Assembly: GCA_002360495.1 (NCBI GenBank)
Contig: DEQO01000106.1
Span: 1-24,919, forward strand
Direction of reading: 5' to 3'
Length of the DNA: 24,919 nucleotides
Source: Flavobacteriales bacterium UBA3364
GTDB lineage: Bacteria > Bacteroidota > Bacteroidia > Flavobacteriales_F > PHOS-HE28
Every line of letters begins with the position of its first letter. Position 1 is the first letter of the stretch. Positions 8,085-15,927 of the stretch are shown piece after piece. The translations under genes were made by a program, and so were the position numbers. The notes beneath the pieces are model-generated. The model saw only the letters and a program-made list of their open reading frames with translations. It was not told the DNA's origin and made no database searches.

Positions 8085-8603
8085 TCAGGCGGCTTGCGGA
8101 ATTAGCGCGTAGCCCGCAGGCTTCAACGCAGCGAGCATGGTATCCAGGTCCACAGCACCCTTGACCACCTCAACGGTGGCGGTCGCGTTGGGCTGGTCAA
8201 CGGCAGTGCTCACCACGCCGGGTATGCGCCCTAGGATGATGCCCGCGCTCTTGGCGCAGCCGCTGCATGTAATGCCCGTGGTATTGAATGTGCGTTGCTC
8301 CGTGGCCACTTGGTAACCGGCTTCGCGCACGGCCGCAACGGCGTAGCGCACGGCTTGCGGCAAGGCTGCGCTTGTGATGGTGGCGCTATGGGTGGCGAGG
8401 TCCACTTCTGCGGTACTGATGCCGTCGGCCTGCTGCAAGGCCCTCAGCACACGCGTGGCGCAGTGGGGGCTGTTCATGTCAAGGATCGGCAGGGTGAGGC
8501 TGGGGGTGCTCATGGCTTGGTCCGTGTTTGTGGGGACAAAGCTCCGGACAGCCCGTGCCGAGGTTGTTACAGGATCATGGATATGTGTTACACCTTGGGT
8601 CAT
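8085..8603 (-). CDS. Stand-alone tandem HMA protein resembling the ATPase N-terminus
   Basis: A cytoplasmic 172-residue protein made of two HMA modules. The first has MNSPHC, the same Ser-for-Cys variant as HMA1 of the adjacent ATPase; the second has canonical GITCSGC. Layout and linker (QRTFNTTGITC versus KRTFPVTGMTC in the ATPase) show it is homologous to the ATPase N-terminal region, as if that region had been duplicated and freed. The ATG at 8601-8603 overlaps the regulator stop (ATGA) and has GGAG just upstream, which favours this start; however, homology only begins near a second ATG at 8511-8513 (142 residues). Likely role: a cytoplasmic Cu(I) chaperone or buffer handing metal to the ATPase (inferred). 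Confidence 0.87.
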   Translation of the reverse strand: MTQGVTHIHDPVTTSARAVRSFVPTNTDQAMSTPSLTLPILDMNSPHCATRVLRALQQADGISTAEVDLATHSATITSAALPQAVRYAVAAVREAGYQVATEQRTFNTTGITCSGCAKSAGIILGRIPGVVSTAVDQPNATATVEVVKGAVDLDTMLAALKPAGYALIPQAA

Positions 8604-9184
8604 CGCACTCCATTCACCTTGTCGATGGCTTTCCGTCGTTCCGCACCAATGCGCTTGAAGTGCGTAGGGCTATGGCCTACGAATTGTGCGAACTGGTTGC
8701 TCAAGTGCTGAACGCTACTATAACCGAGTTCATCCGCGATCTGAGCAACGCTCAATTCATCATATACCAATAGCTCCTTTGCACGCTCAATGCGCAGTAG
8801 GTTGTGGTAGCGTTCTATGGTAGTCCCTTCAACCTCTGAGAACAACTTGCTCAGGCCGGAATACTCCATATTCATGGCGCTGGCCAACCACACACTCAGC
8901 TTGCTATTGGGTCGCGTAAGTGCGCTTAAGCGAACATGTTCCCGGAGAACGCTTTTGATACTCTCTACCATACGGGCTTGTTTGCTTTCGATCAACTCGA
9001 AGCCCAGCCGTTTCAGGCCTTGCTCCAGTTCCGCGCGTTCTCGGGTCCGCAGCGGGCGCCGAAGAACTACCTGGCCGAGCATGATCGACACATATTGGAG
9101 ACCTGAGCCGGTCAAGAGACCACTGACGGCAGAGGTGCATCGGTCACAGACCATGTTGCGTATGTGGATCGTCTTCCCTTGCAT
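8600..9184 (-). CDS. AraC-family regulator with N-terminal HMA-like metal-binding domain
   Basis: A 194-residue regulator, read from the ATG at 9182-9184; a TTG ten codons earlier (9212-9214) is possible but adds nothing conserved. Residues about 4-70 form an HMA-like fold with the motif NMVCDRC (C13, C16). Residues about 85-190 are an AraC HTH domain, with 'LSVAQIADELGYSSVQHLSNQF' type first and second helices and the closing 'GHSPTHFKR'. The combination suggests a one-component copper sensor: Cu(I) bound by the HMA part would alter DNA binding. It is the first gene of a tight operon (overlap of 4 bases with the next gene) that includes the Cu ATPase, so control of its own operon is likely. 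Metal identity is inferred. Confidence 0.9.
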   Translation of the reverse strand: MQGKTIHIRNMVCDRCTSAVSGLLTGSGLQYVSIMLGQVVLRRPLRTRERAELEQGLKRLGFELIESKQARMVESIKSVLREHVRLSALTRPNSKLSVWLASAMNMEYSGLSKLFSEVEGTTIERYHNLLRIERAKELLVYDELSVAQIADELGYSSVQHLSNQFAQFVGHSPTHFKRIGAERRKAIDKVNGVR

Positions 9185-9222
9185 GACAAGGCGTTGTGGT
9201 TGGGAATCTTTCAAGGTGATCA

Positions 9223-9250
9223 GGGGAGGCCCCAGGCAGGTAGCCTCCCC
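9223..9250. terminator. GC-rich hairpin between the T9SS thiol gene and the copper regulator
   Basis: Arms GGGGAGGC (9223-9230) and GCCTCCCC (9243-9250) form a perfect 8-bp stem around a 12-base loop. It lies 50 bases past the stop of the upstream minus-strand gene and 38 bases before the regulator start. There is no T-run on the minus strand, so it may be a weak terminator, an mRNA-processing or stability element, or part of the control region of the copper operon. Confidence 0.4.
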
Positions 9251-9298
9251 CTTTCACCAACCTCAAGCAGCGTTTGCTGATCGAAGGCGCTCGGTGCT

Positions 9299-10039
9299 TT
9301 AGCGTTTCTCGAAGCGTGCGTTACCAATTCCACCGTTGTTGTCGGTCAAGCGCATCAAATAGACGCCTGCGGGCAGTTCGCCGATATCCAAACGTCCTCC
9401 ACGCAATGCATCCACAAAGACCTCACGACCCTGAGTATCCAGAACGGCTGCTGTGGTCCATGCCCCTCCGCTTACAGTGATGATCTCGTGCGCAGGATTT
9501 GGACTGACGGTGATCTGGGTCATCGACCGTTCATTCAGGCCGACGCCAGCATTCAGCGCCTCGTCTATCGCTGCGATGATAGTGGGGTTATCACTGGCGC
9601 TATGCCCCTGTTCAGCATAGAACACAGCATGGTCGGGACCGCCGATTATGGCGATCGTAGGCATGCCCATGCCCCCGTAGTGCGTTGTCTGTGCGCTCAT
9701 TCCTGCGAAGACGGTGTGCGTGAAACCATTCGTGGTCTTCCAGTTGTTCATCTGCGTGCAGGTAATGCTATTGGTGAACCCGATGCTGTAAAACTTCACG
9801 CGAGACGGGTCGCTTGTATTGGGGATCACATTGGTCTTGATGCTGTTGCCCGCATCAACACACGGCTGACAACCCATCATGACCAGCTCGATGATCACCG
9901 CATTCCCGGCTTCCAGTTCCGAGAAAAGGTTGTGGGACATGCCGTCGCAATCGTTGGCAGTGAAGTCGAGCGCAGTGGTCTGCGCATTGAGACTGGAAGC
10001 CAAGAAGAGGGCAATGGGAAGGATCGTAAATGTTTTCAT
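9299..10039 (-). CDS. T9SS-exported thioredoxin-fold protein
   Basis: A 246-residue protein. It has a signal peptide (MKTFTILPIALFLASSLNAQ, cleavage after NAQ), then a thioredoxin-like domain (about 22-165) with the redox motif C57-Q-P-C60 in the context 'ELVMMGCQPC' and the cis-Pro loop 'GMGMPTIAII'. The C-terminal T9SS type A sorting domain (about 175-246) shows 'VSPNPAHEIITV', 'LPAGVYLMRL' and a basic ending RFEKR. It should therefore cross the outer membrane through the type IX system and sit on the cell surface or be released. Its start is 39 bases after the multicopper oxidase stop, so the two are probably co-transcribed. A role in surface disulfide or copper redox chemistry is inferred; a SCO-like function is possible but the classical SCO motif is not seen. 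Confidence 0.88.
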   Translation of the reverse strand: MKTFTILPIALFLASSLNAQTTALDFTANDCDGMSHNLFSELEAGNAVIIELVMMGCQPCVDAGNSIKTNVIPNTSDPSRVKFYSIGFTNSITCTQMNNWKTTNGFTHTVFAGMSAQTTHYGGMGMPTIAIIGGPDHAVFYAEQGHSASDNPTIIAAIDEALNAGVGLNERSMTQITVSPNPAHEIITVSGGAWTTAAVLDTQGREVFVDALRGGRLDIGELPAGVYLMRLTDNNGGIGNARFEKR

Positions 10040-10078
10040 GGTGTTCCGCCGTGCCCCGGCGTGGGTGTTTTAGTTCGT

Positions 10079-11806
10079 TCAGTGCTGAAGGTTTATCCGG
10101 GCGTGGTACGAGCGCGTCTGCCCATGACGCGTGTGGAGTTGTAGCGCATACAGGCCGCTTTCCAATGCACTGAGGTCCATCGAAGTGCCTTCCTGGGTAA
10201 GGTTCAGTAGCGATCGTGCAGCCGTGCGTCCTGTAGCATCGATGACTATTACCTCGGCGAGGCCTTCGGTTTCTGTCGCCCGCAGGAGGATGATACCGGC
10301 CGTACTCGGGTTTGGCCATACCGTCAGTGCGTTGTTAAGCCCCGCAGGTTCGGCCACGGCATTCGGGTCCACCACAAGAAACTGGCCCATCATGCCTTCG
10401 TCCTCGTGCATGAGGATGTGGCAATGGTACATGTACGGCATCTCCGGGTCAGCGAAGTCGTCGAAGCGGGTGATCACCCGCACGGTGCTGTTCGGGGGAA
10501 CGAATACCACATCCTTTCGCCCTTGTTCTTGGGATGGCACTGGGAGGCCATCCCGGTCCAGCACATGGAATTGGATGTCGTGGATGTGGAAGGGGTGGCC
10601 AACGGCGGTATTGTTGGTGAATGTCCAGATCTCCGTTGTGCCCAGCGTGATCGTTTCGTTGATCACGTCCATGTCGAACAATGCATCATTGATGGTCATC
10701 GGCCCCTCAACCATGCCAACAGGGCTCATCACTTCGGGAGCGAACACGAAGTCCCGTGTCACGGTAGCATCGACTTCCTGATAAGGGACAAGGTTCGCCA
10801 AGGTTGAGGGGATGTCGATGACGGGGTCTGTCGTTGGCGACCCCACGGTGATCCGCAGTAAGCGGAAGTCGGCGCCGTTCAGGTCATTCTCATAGTAGGC
10901 ATCAGGCGTCACGCCCATCAAACTCACATCCGCCGATCCCATCACCCCGTTCGGTAACTCGCTCCCGAAGCTTATCAGATCGAACACTTGGCCTTCCATA
11001 CCTGACAGGTCGATCAGCACCTCGACGCGTTCGCCATTGGTCAGGAACTGTCGCGTAAGTGGAATAGGTGCGGCAAGCAGCCCACCATCCGTAGCGATGG
11101 TATTGAAGGTCATTCCGTTGCTGAATCCGAGCAGAAAGGTGCGCTCGTTGGAGCCATTCAAGCAACGCAGCCGAACCACTTGAGCGGGTAGCGTTATCTC
11201 AGCTTGGCGCACCCCGTTCGTGACGACAACGGTATCCAGACCAGTATGCAACATGATCTGTCCATCCATGATCGGCTTGGTCTGCAGGATCAGCGGAATG
11301 TCGTCCACACCATAGGTGCGCGGTAGGTCTAGTGCTCCTTCTTCGGCATCGCGCACGATGATCATGCCTGCCGCGCCTTTGGTCACCTGATAATCCGTGA
11401 GGCCGTGGGCATGCGGGTGGTACCAGTAGGTGGCTGCTTTGTCCAGTACAGTGAACGAGGGGCTCCAGGTGGTCCCCGGCATGATCATGGAATGCGGCCC
11501 ACCATCATGTTCAGGAGCTACGTGCAACCCGTGCCAATGCGTGGTGGTCAGGTCCGGCAACGTATTCGTCACGTTGAGCGTGACTTGTTGACCTTGTTCG
11601 AGCAGGATAGTCGGTCCCAACAGGTCGCCGTTGTACCCATAGGTATCGACGATCTCGCCGGGGTGGAACTCCCATGTGCCTTCTTGGAGCTGGAGGTCGA
11701 TGGTCGAGCCCAGTAGCATTGGCGGAATGGGCAACATGGTCTGTGCACCGCTATGCAATGAGCGCACGAACAACAAAATGACCAGGAACGGAAGAGCAGA
11801 TCTCAT
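10079..11806 (-). CDS. T9SS-exported multicopper oxidase (CueO/laccase type)
   Basis: A 575-residue oxidase. The signal peptide is MRSALPFLVILLFVRSLHSG, cleaved near GAQ. Three cupredoxin domains hold complete copper sites: H90-W-H92, H130-P-H132-A-H134, HPFHIHD (H404, H407, H409) and HCHILMHEDEGMM (H461, C462, H463, H467, axial M472). The HCHxxxHEDxGMM signature is the CueO/SpoII-like bacterial type. The last about 85 residues (from 'LTVWPNP' to 'RINLQH') form a T9SS sorting domain, so this enzyme acts outside the outer membrane, unlike the other oxidase in the window. Substrate is unknown; Cu(I) oxidation is the natural guess given the neighbours. It begins 79 bases after the small Cys-rich gene and is followed by the thioredoxin-fold gene. 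Confidence 0.94.
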   Translation of the reverse strand: MRSALPFLVILLFVRSLHSGAQTMLPIPPMLLGSTIDLQLQEGTWEFHPGEIVDTYGYNGDLLGPTILLEQGQQVTLNVTNTLPDLTTTHWHGLHVAPEHDGGPHSMIMPGTTWSPSFTVLDKAATYWYHPHAHGLTDYQVTKGAAGMIIVRDAEEGALDLPRTYGVDDIPLILQTKPIMDGQIMLHTGLDTVVVTNGVRQAEITLPAQVVRLRCLNGSNERTFLLGFSNGMTFNTIATDGGLLAAPIPLTRQFLTNGERVEVLIDLSGMEGQVFDLISFGSELPNGVMGSADVSLMGVTPDAYYENDLNGADFRLLRITVGSPTTDPVIDIPSTLANLVPYQEVDATVTRDFVFAPEVMSPVGMVEGPMTINDALFDMDVINETITLGTTEIWTFTNNTAVGHPFHIHDIQFHVLDRDGLPVPSQEQGRKDVVFVPPNSTVRVITRFDDFADPEMPYMYHCHILMHEDEGMMGQFLVVDPNAVAEPAGLNNALTVWPNPSTAGIILLRATETEGLAEVIVIDATGRTAARSLLNLTQEGTSMDLSALESGLYALQLHTRHGQTRSYHARINLQH

Positions 11807-11885
11807 GTCTTAGACCGGGTGAATGGATGGACGAAAACCTCGGTGCCACATGAAGCAGCAACCAAGCACGTTCAAACCGTCCGAT

Positions 11886-12266
11886 CTACACGAGTAAGCG
11901 CCTGAAAGCGATGGTTCGGTCCACCTTTGGTGGCGGACGTTCACCGATCCTAGCCCTTTGCGTGGGAAGAATAGGCTGGGACCGTTCCAGTGGCAACGTT
12001 CCCAACGACACGAACACTGCTAGCGGTATTTGTATCCGCTCCGAGGCGATCTGTTCGGATATGTCAGCTCCTACATGCTGATAGGAGCAGCAATGGGACT
12101 CAACTATCGGAACATCCGCCGGAATCTCATCGTGACAACACGCTTCGATACTTCCCCAGGCTAGGCTTGTCCGACCGGAAGTGTAACAGTCCATGCGCCA
12201 AAACGTTGGCAATGCGGTCATGGTGACCAACAATACCGACATCAGTATGGCATGAAGGCGTTGCAT
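11886..12266 (-). CDS. HYC_CC_PP-like small Cys-rich membrane/exported protein
   Basis: A 126-residue protein read from the ATG at 12264-12266, which has an AAGGAG ribosome site 6 bases upstream; in-frame codons further upstream are therefore left out. It has an N-terminal hydrophobic segment (MQRLHAILMSVLLVTMTALP), then Cys at DCY, a CCH pair, and HCCSYQH, and it ends near a PPP stretch (RPPPKV). This order (Cys, CC, H-CC, PP) is that of the HYC_CC_PP proteins found in Bacteroidota next to copper genes, whose biochemical role is not known to me. It is the first gene of the left-hand minus-strand block and could be the promoter-proximal gene for the T9SS oxidase unit. Confidence 0.75.
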   Translation of the reverse strand: MQRLHAILMSVLLVTMTALPTFWRMDCYTSGRTSLAWGSIEACCHDEIPADVPIVESHCCSYQHVGADISEQIASERIQIPLAVFVSLGTLPLERSQPILPTQRARIGERPPPKVDRTIAFRRLLV

Positions 12267-12272
12267 GAGCGA

Positions 12273-12278
12273 CTCCTT
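12273..12278 (-). promoter_or_regulatory. Shine-Dalgarno site fixing the start of the HYC_CC_PP-like gene
   Basis: Minus strand AAGGAG with a 6-base spacer to the ATG at 12264-12266. This is notable because most genes in the window lack a clear site. A near-match to the -7 promoter element (TCTCTTTG, one base off TAnnTTTG) lies at 12287-12294. Confidence 0.55.
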
Positions 12279-12490
12279 GGACGTCACAAAGAGACGAATA
12301 CATATCAGCGTTGCCATCCCCGATGAGGAAGTACGTTGGAATCCTAGATGCGATCAGTCGATGGCCCACGATTCATCTGCATGTAATATGGCCATGAAGC
12401 CAGTGTGCGCAACTTGGAGAGCTGATTTTGGCTGGAAAGATGGCTCAGAATAACTGCAGCCTCGAAACAATTTCTCTCGCGACCATCGAG

Positions 12491-12949
12491 TCAGTTGAGC
12501 AGAAATCGTCCCCCCTCACACCCGATGTGGCGCTGGAATAGAGCGCTCATCCGAAAATAGTGCGCAGTCAGCGCGTGCAATCGTTGGATGTCAACGTTTC
12601 CTTGAATGGACACTTCGTAGCATGTCAGCGGCGCGCGGATTCGACCACCTTGCTGATAGAGTCGGGCGTAAATGTCCAACAGGAGACCCTCTGAATGCGG
12701 AGCGTCGATGGTAAGTACAATACACCGTTCCTTTCGATCACGTGAGAACACGTAGTTATATGTGGCACTTATACTCATCATCAACGCAGCCTCCGAGTGG
12801 TAATAGCGCATGAGGAACATTCGGATGCCCCGTCGCAGGTCGGATATATGGCCGCCGTGAGAAGGAGTGAAAGCGAGCGAGATGCCGAAGGGCCGAGGTC
12901 GAAAAGGGTCGTTCAGGTACATGTGGCGGTGGGAGTGAATGGCCCCCAT
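12491..12949 (-). CDS. Unknown protein of the putative mobile element
   Basis: A 152-residue open frame that I do not recognise. It is mixed alpha/beta by eye, with a central hydrophobic strand (RCIVLTIDAP) and many His and Tyr residues; there is no signal peptide or membrane segment. It starts 37 bases after the HUH-like gene on the same strand and is the last gene of the series, so it is probably co-transcribed. It could be a cargo or accessory gene of the element. The chosen ATG (12947-12949) is the first in the frame. Real coding status rests on length, position and strand only. Confidence 0.5.
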   Translation of the reverse strand: MGAIHSHRHMYLNDPFRPRPFGISLAFTPSHGGHISDLRRGIRMFLMRYYHSEAALMMSISATYNYVFSRDRKERCIVLTIDAPHSEGLLLDIYARLYQQGGRIRAPLTCYEVSIQGNVDIQRLHALTAHYFRMSALFQRHIGCEGGRFLLN

Positions 12950-12986
12950 TATTAGGCAACCACAGCACGAGCCTTTGAAAACTCAG

Positions 12987-13829
12987 CTAAGGTGCTCGAC
13001 ACATACCGTCCACGCCACCATGGCACAGCGGTCCTTTCAATGGTTCCGACGGGGCAACTGCCGATTCGGTTTCGATGTGCTGTGGCAGCGGAATTGGAGG
13101 GACAACAGATAAGGGATGGGTATCCCTCACGGTCTCGCCCTCGAACTTCTCGGTCTTGGTTGGCATGATTTGGCCGCTCGCCTCACGCCTCCCAAAGGCG
13201 ACCGGCATCGCTGATGCTCTGGTATGCTCCATCTTCGTGAGGTAGCAACGGGCGTGGGGATCCTTGCCGAGATAGTAGAACAGACCATCTGCACCCCAGA
13301 TTGGCGTGATATGTACATCCAGCCCATTCGATCGAAGCCGATCTACGATACTGTCAACGTCCGCTTCGCCTTCGGAAATGGCCCAGTGCACATGTGGTCG
13401 ATCGATCAGAGCATCGCCCCTTGACTGCATCCGCTCAACTACAATAACGCCGTCATGAGCTATGCCTGACGCGAATCTCAAAACGCCGTCACATACCTCA
13501 TCTGCCCCTGCGTCACTACATGGATTCACAGTGATCAGATGACCTCCGTTGACCAAGAGCCCACCCAGATCCCTTACTGTTCCTCGGTCAATCTCTTTCA
13601 CGCTGCATGGTTGGTTTGTTACTGGACACACGAAGACTACTGGCGGTATCACCCGTCCCTGCCTTGAAGAATCATAAACCCATAGGTCAGCGAAAACAAA
13701 ATGGCCTACCCGCCTTACCATCCCCAATGGGTTGTTAAGGTGTTGGAAATGAAGTCGGTAGCAGATGGTGAAAAAATCTCTCTCGCTTGGTTGCGCTAGA
13801 GCATTTTTCCCTTGTTTTTCGCCCTCCAT
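12987..13829 (-). CDS. Candidate HUH endonuclease (rolling-circle Rep or relaxase-like)
   Basis: A 280-residue protein. The three rolling-circle initiator motifs can be read in the right order and spacing. A motif I-like strand is LITVNP (98-103). Motif II is H146-V-H148 in 'RPHVHWAI', preceded by a strand with a Glu ('GVIVVERMQSRG') as in many Rep proteins. Motif III is YxxK, Y186-L-G-K189, in 'FYYLGKD'. HUH enzymes nick DNA and form a tyrosine-DNA link, and they start rolling-circle replication or transfer. No helicase domain is present, and the C-terminal 60 residues look disordered (Pro, Ser, Glu). The start overlaps the HTH gene by 34 bases, suggesting translational coupling. The family assignment is my reading of motifs, not of overall similarity; it may instead be an unrelated protein with a chance HVH. 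Confidence 0.6.
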   Translation of the reverse strand: MEGEKQGKNALAQPSERDFFTICYRLHFQHLNNPLGMVRRVGHFVFADLWVYDSSRQGRVIPPVVFVCPVTNQPCSVKEIDRGTVRDLGGLLVNGGHLITVNPCSDAGADEVCDGVLRFASGIAHDGVIVVERMQSRGDALIDRPHVHWAISEGEADVDSIVDRLRSNGLDVHITPIWGADGLFYYLGKDPHARCYLTKMEHTRASAMPVAFGRREASGQIMPTKTEKFEGETVRDTHPLSVVPPIPLPQHIETESAVAPSEPLKGPLCHGGVDGMCRAP

Positions 13830-14224
13830 TCGTTCAGCGTGCGCCCTAGAAGCTGAGCATCGATGGCCAGGAAACGGCGTAAGTCGCGTACACGGTAACG
13901 ATTGACATTCCCTCTCTTTTCATAGGGCTTTAGCAGCCCGACCTGCCCGAGCTCCCATAAGTAGGTCCGTTCATGACCAAGCACTTCCATGACTTGACCG
14001 GAGGTGAGCCATTCATCATCTCGTTTATCGGTCAGTCCGAGTTTGTGTGATCGGTCTGCCTTTATCTCTGATCGTAGGTTATCAAGCTCCAGTCGCAGTT
14101 TCCGCTGCTCTCTGAGCACATCGATCTGACGGACCGCGAACAGGATGATCTCATCGGCCACTTCGCGCTCTTCGCCCTGAAGCCCCTCCATTCTCCTTTG
14201 TATAATCGTGAGGGCGTGCTTCAT
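13796..14224 (-). CDS. Excisionase/MerR-type helix-turn-helix protein
   Basis: A 142-residue protein. Residues about 15-58 are charged and helical (probably a coiled coil, good for dimerisation). Residues about 70-120 are a winged HTH of the HTH_17/excisionase kind: 'WLTSGQVMEVLGHERTYLWELGQVGLLKPYEKRGNVNRYRVRDLRRFL' in sense, that is helix-turn-helix, then wing, then the 'Y(R)xxDLxxFL' ending seen in many Bacteroidota element proteins. It begins 54 bases after the recombinase stop and overlaps the HUH-like gene. Likely job: directionality factor for the recombinase and/or repressor of the element's operon (inferred). Confidence 0.85.
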   Translation of the reverse strand: MKHALTIIQRRMEGLQGEEREVADEIILFAVRQIDVLREQRKLRLELDNLRSEIKADRSHKLGLTDKRDDEWLTSGQVMEVLGHERTYLWELGQVGLLKPYEKRGNVNRYRVRDLRRFLAIDAQLLGRTLNEWRAKNKGKML

Positions 14225-14278
14225 GAACGTTCGATGATGTTCACAGACAAGAGACCCACCCCTGATCGGAGAACGCGA

Positions 14279-15919
14279 TCAGCGGAGCCAGCCAAGACCA
14301 CTTTGAATTCGACGTCCCTGGCTTTTCGAGCTTTCCCATTGCCGGACGAAATCCTTCGGGACGACATCGAATGGAAGATTCTCTTCTGCGAGATAGATCT
14401 GGGCCAGTAGGCTCTCGGCCTTGTGCTCTGGGCTGAGGTTGAAGTAGCCTTCATCTTCACCTTGAGCGCGGCTGAGCCGATGGCCAGTGACCTGTGTGGC
14501 AAGAAGGCGGGATACAAAGAGGTATCCTGTAAGTAGGCCGAAGAATGAGCGCCTACAGTCATGAGATCGAAAGACGGAATGCAGTTCATCTTGATGGTCC
14601 ACCCTCACTGCGTTCGCCTTTCGTTCTACTCGATGGATGATGCGGGTTAGGCCGATGTCGCGTGCAACCTCTTTGTAATAGAGGTTAAGGTTTGTGACAG
14701 CTATCATATGCGGTCTCTCGTTGCTGAGGAGCACATCTAGCATGGGCTGCAAGAGGGGAAGGCAGATCGCTTCCCCCGTTTTCTTCGTGAATAAGTAGAT
14801 GGCCTTGAACGTGGTTCTCCTGCCGCGTACTTCACGGATTGGATTGTCCAGGATTTTTGAGAGGTCACTGACCCTGACACCGCTGAAGAGCTGGAGGATC
14901 ATGAGCTTTCTGGCATTGACGAGATGCGCTAAAGGGCAGGTGAAGCCACGTTCCAGGACGGTCCCAATTTCTTCTGGATTTAGACTGACCTTCCGCGTAC
15001 TTTGAGCCGAGATTTTCTCCAGCGTGTCGAGGTCGATTTGGGCCCCAAGGGCCGGGTCCTTTTTGGCGCGCCGCAACACCGCCAACAGGTTGGACTGAAG
15101 CTTGTGAAGGGTGGCTTCGGAATAGAATCCTTCACCGTCGAACGTAAAGAGACGGGCGCTTTTCGCTTTCTTGAACGTGCGGGGAATCTCTGTTGCCGAT
15201 TCTTGTACGAAGAGCTGTAGGTCGTTCCAGTCTTTCAGGCTAAAACCTGATACGGTAACAACTCCACGTCCACCCTCACACATTGACTGGAATTCGGCGT
15301 TCTCTTCTCGACTTGCCTCCAGCGCCCTGATGTAGGTTGCCAGGGTTTTGTACTTGAGCTTTGTCCGCTGGTCTCGAACCTTCTTGGACGCCGCAAGTGT
15401 GTCGATGTACTGAGCAAGCGGCATCCGAGAGCTGGCTTTCTCGGCCTTGCCACTCAGGTGATCGCGTAACTGCTCGGGAGAAGGCTTTTTACCTAGCTCC
15501 GCTGTAAGAGTCTCGTAGGCCTTGAACACTTTCTTCTTCTGAGTCTCAAGACGGCCAAGGATCTCGGCATATCGTCGACTGCCATGATCCTTACGGAAGT
15601 CCTCACTCAGTCCATGTTTGGTCCAGTACTTCTGTTGAAGCGGGACACCCGTCGAACACAGGAAGGGCCGGTAGTGTTCAATGTAGATTCCGTGCTCGAC
15701 ATCCCATCGCGATCCGAGGTAGCCATAGTTGAAGTGCAGAAAGAGGTAGCCGTGTTCGCCGACCTGTTTGTGGCTGATGCGGATCGAATCTGCCTGGTAG
15801 TTCTTGTTGTATGTCATGTTGTTCAAGGGAAGAGCACCCCCTCTAACCTTAGGAGAAGAGCTCTTGTGGGGATTCCCGCCATCATGAGGCGAATTGAGAA
15901 GAGGGAGATGTGATTTCAT
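14279..15919 (-). CDS. Tyrosine recombinase (integrase)
   Basis: A 546-residue site-specific recombinase. The order is an N-terminal arm-type DNA-binding region (about 45-110), a long helical segment and SAM-like core-binding domain (about 165-280), and the catalytic domain (about 310-510). Catalytic residues are visible: Arg in 'FSGVRVSDL' (R349), Lys in 'LFTKKTGEAICLP' (K379/380), 'SHDCRRSF' (H453, R456), 'TGHRLS' (H480) and the nucleophile in 'EGYFNLS' (Y492). All are intact, so the enzyme may be active. The ATG at 15917-15919 lies 8 bases after the previous stop and is preferred; a start at 15817 (just before the arm domain) is an alternative, and an earlier one at 15985 would overlap the previous gene. 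It should integrate and excise the surrounding element. Confidence 0.93.
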   Translation of the reverse strand: MKSHLPLLNSPHDGGNPHKSSSPKVRGGALPLNNMTYNKNYQADSIRISHKQVGEHGYLFLHFNYGYLGSRWDVEHGIYIEHYRPFLCSTGVPLQQKYWTKHGLSEDFRKDHGSRRYAEILGRLETQKKKVFKAYETLTAELGKKPSPEQLRDHLSGKAEKASSRMPLAQYIDTLAASKKVRDQRTKLKYKTLATYIRALEASREENAEFQSMCEGGRGVVTVSGFSLKDWNDLQLFVQESATEIPRTFKKAKSARLFTFDGEGFYSEATLHKLQSNLLAVLRRAKKDPALGAQIDLDTLEKISAQSTRKVSLNPEEIGTVLERGFTCPLAHLVNARKLMILQLFSGVRVSDLSKILDNPIREVRGRRTTFKAIYLFTKKTGEAICLPLLQPMLDVLLSNERPHMIAVTNLNLYYKEVARDIGLTRIIHRVERKANAVRVDHQDELHSVFRSHDCRRSFFGLLTGYLFVSRLLATQVTGHRLSRAQGEDEGYFNLSPEHKAESLLAQIYLAEENLPFDVVPKDFVRQWESSKSQGRRIQSGLGWLR

Positions 15920-15927
15920 TGATCGGG

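Noticed and set aside
6867..8105. A 412-codon plus-strand frame opposite the copper ATPase
   Set aside because: His-rich mirror of the ATPase coding sequence, with no domain and no ribosome site.
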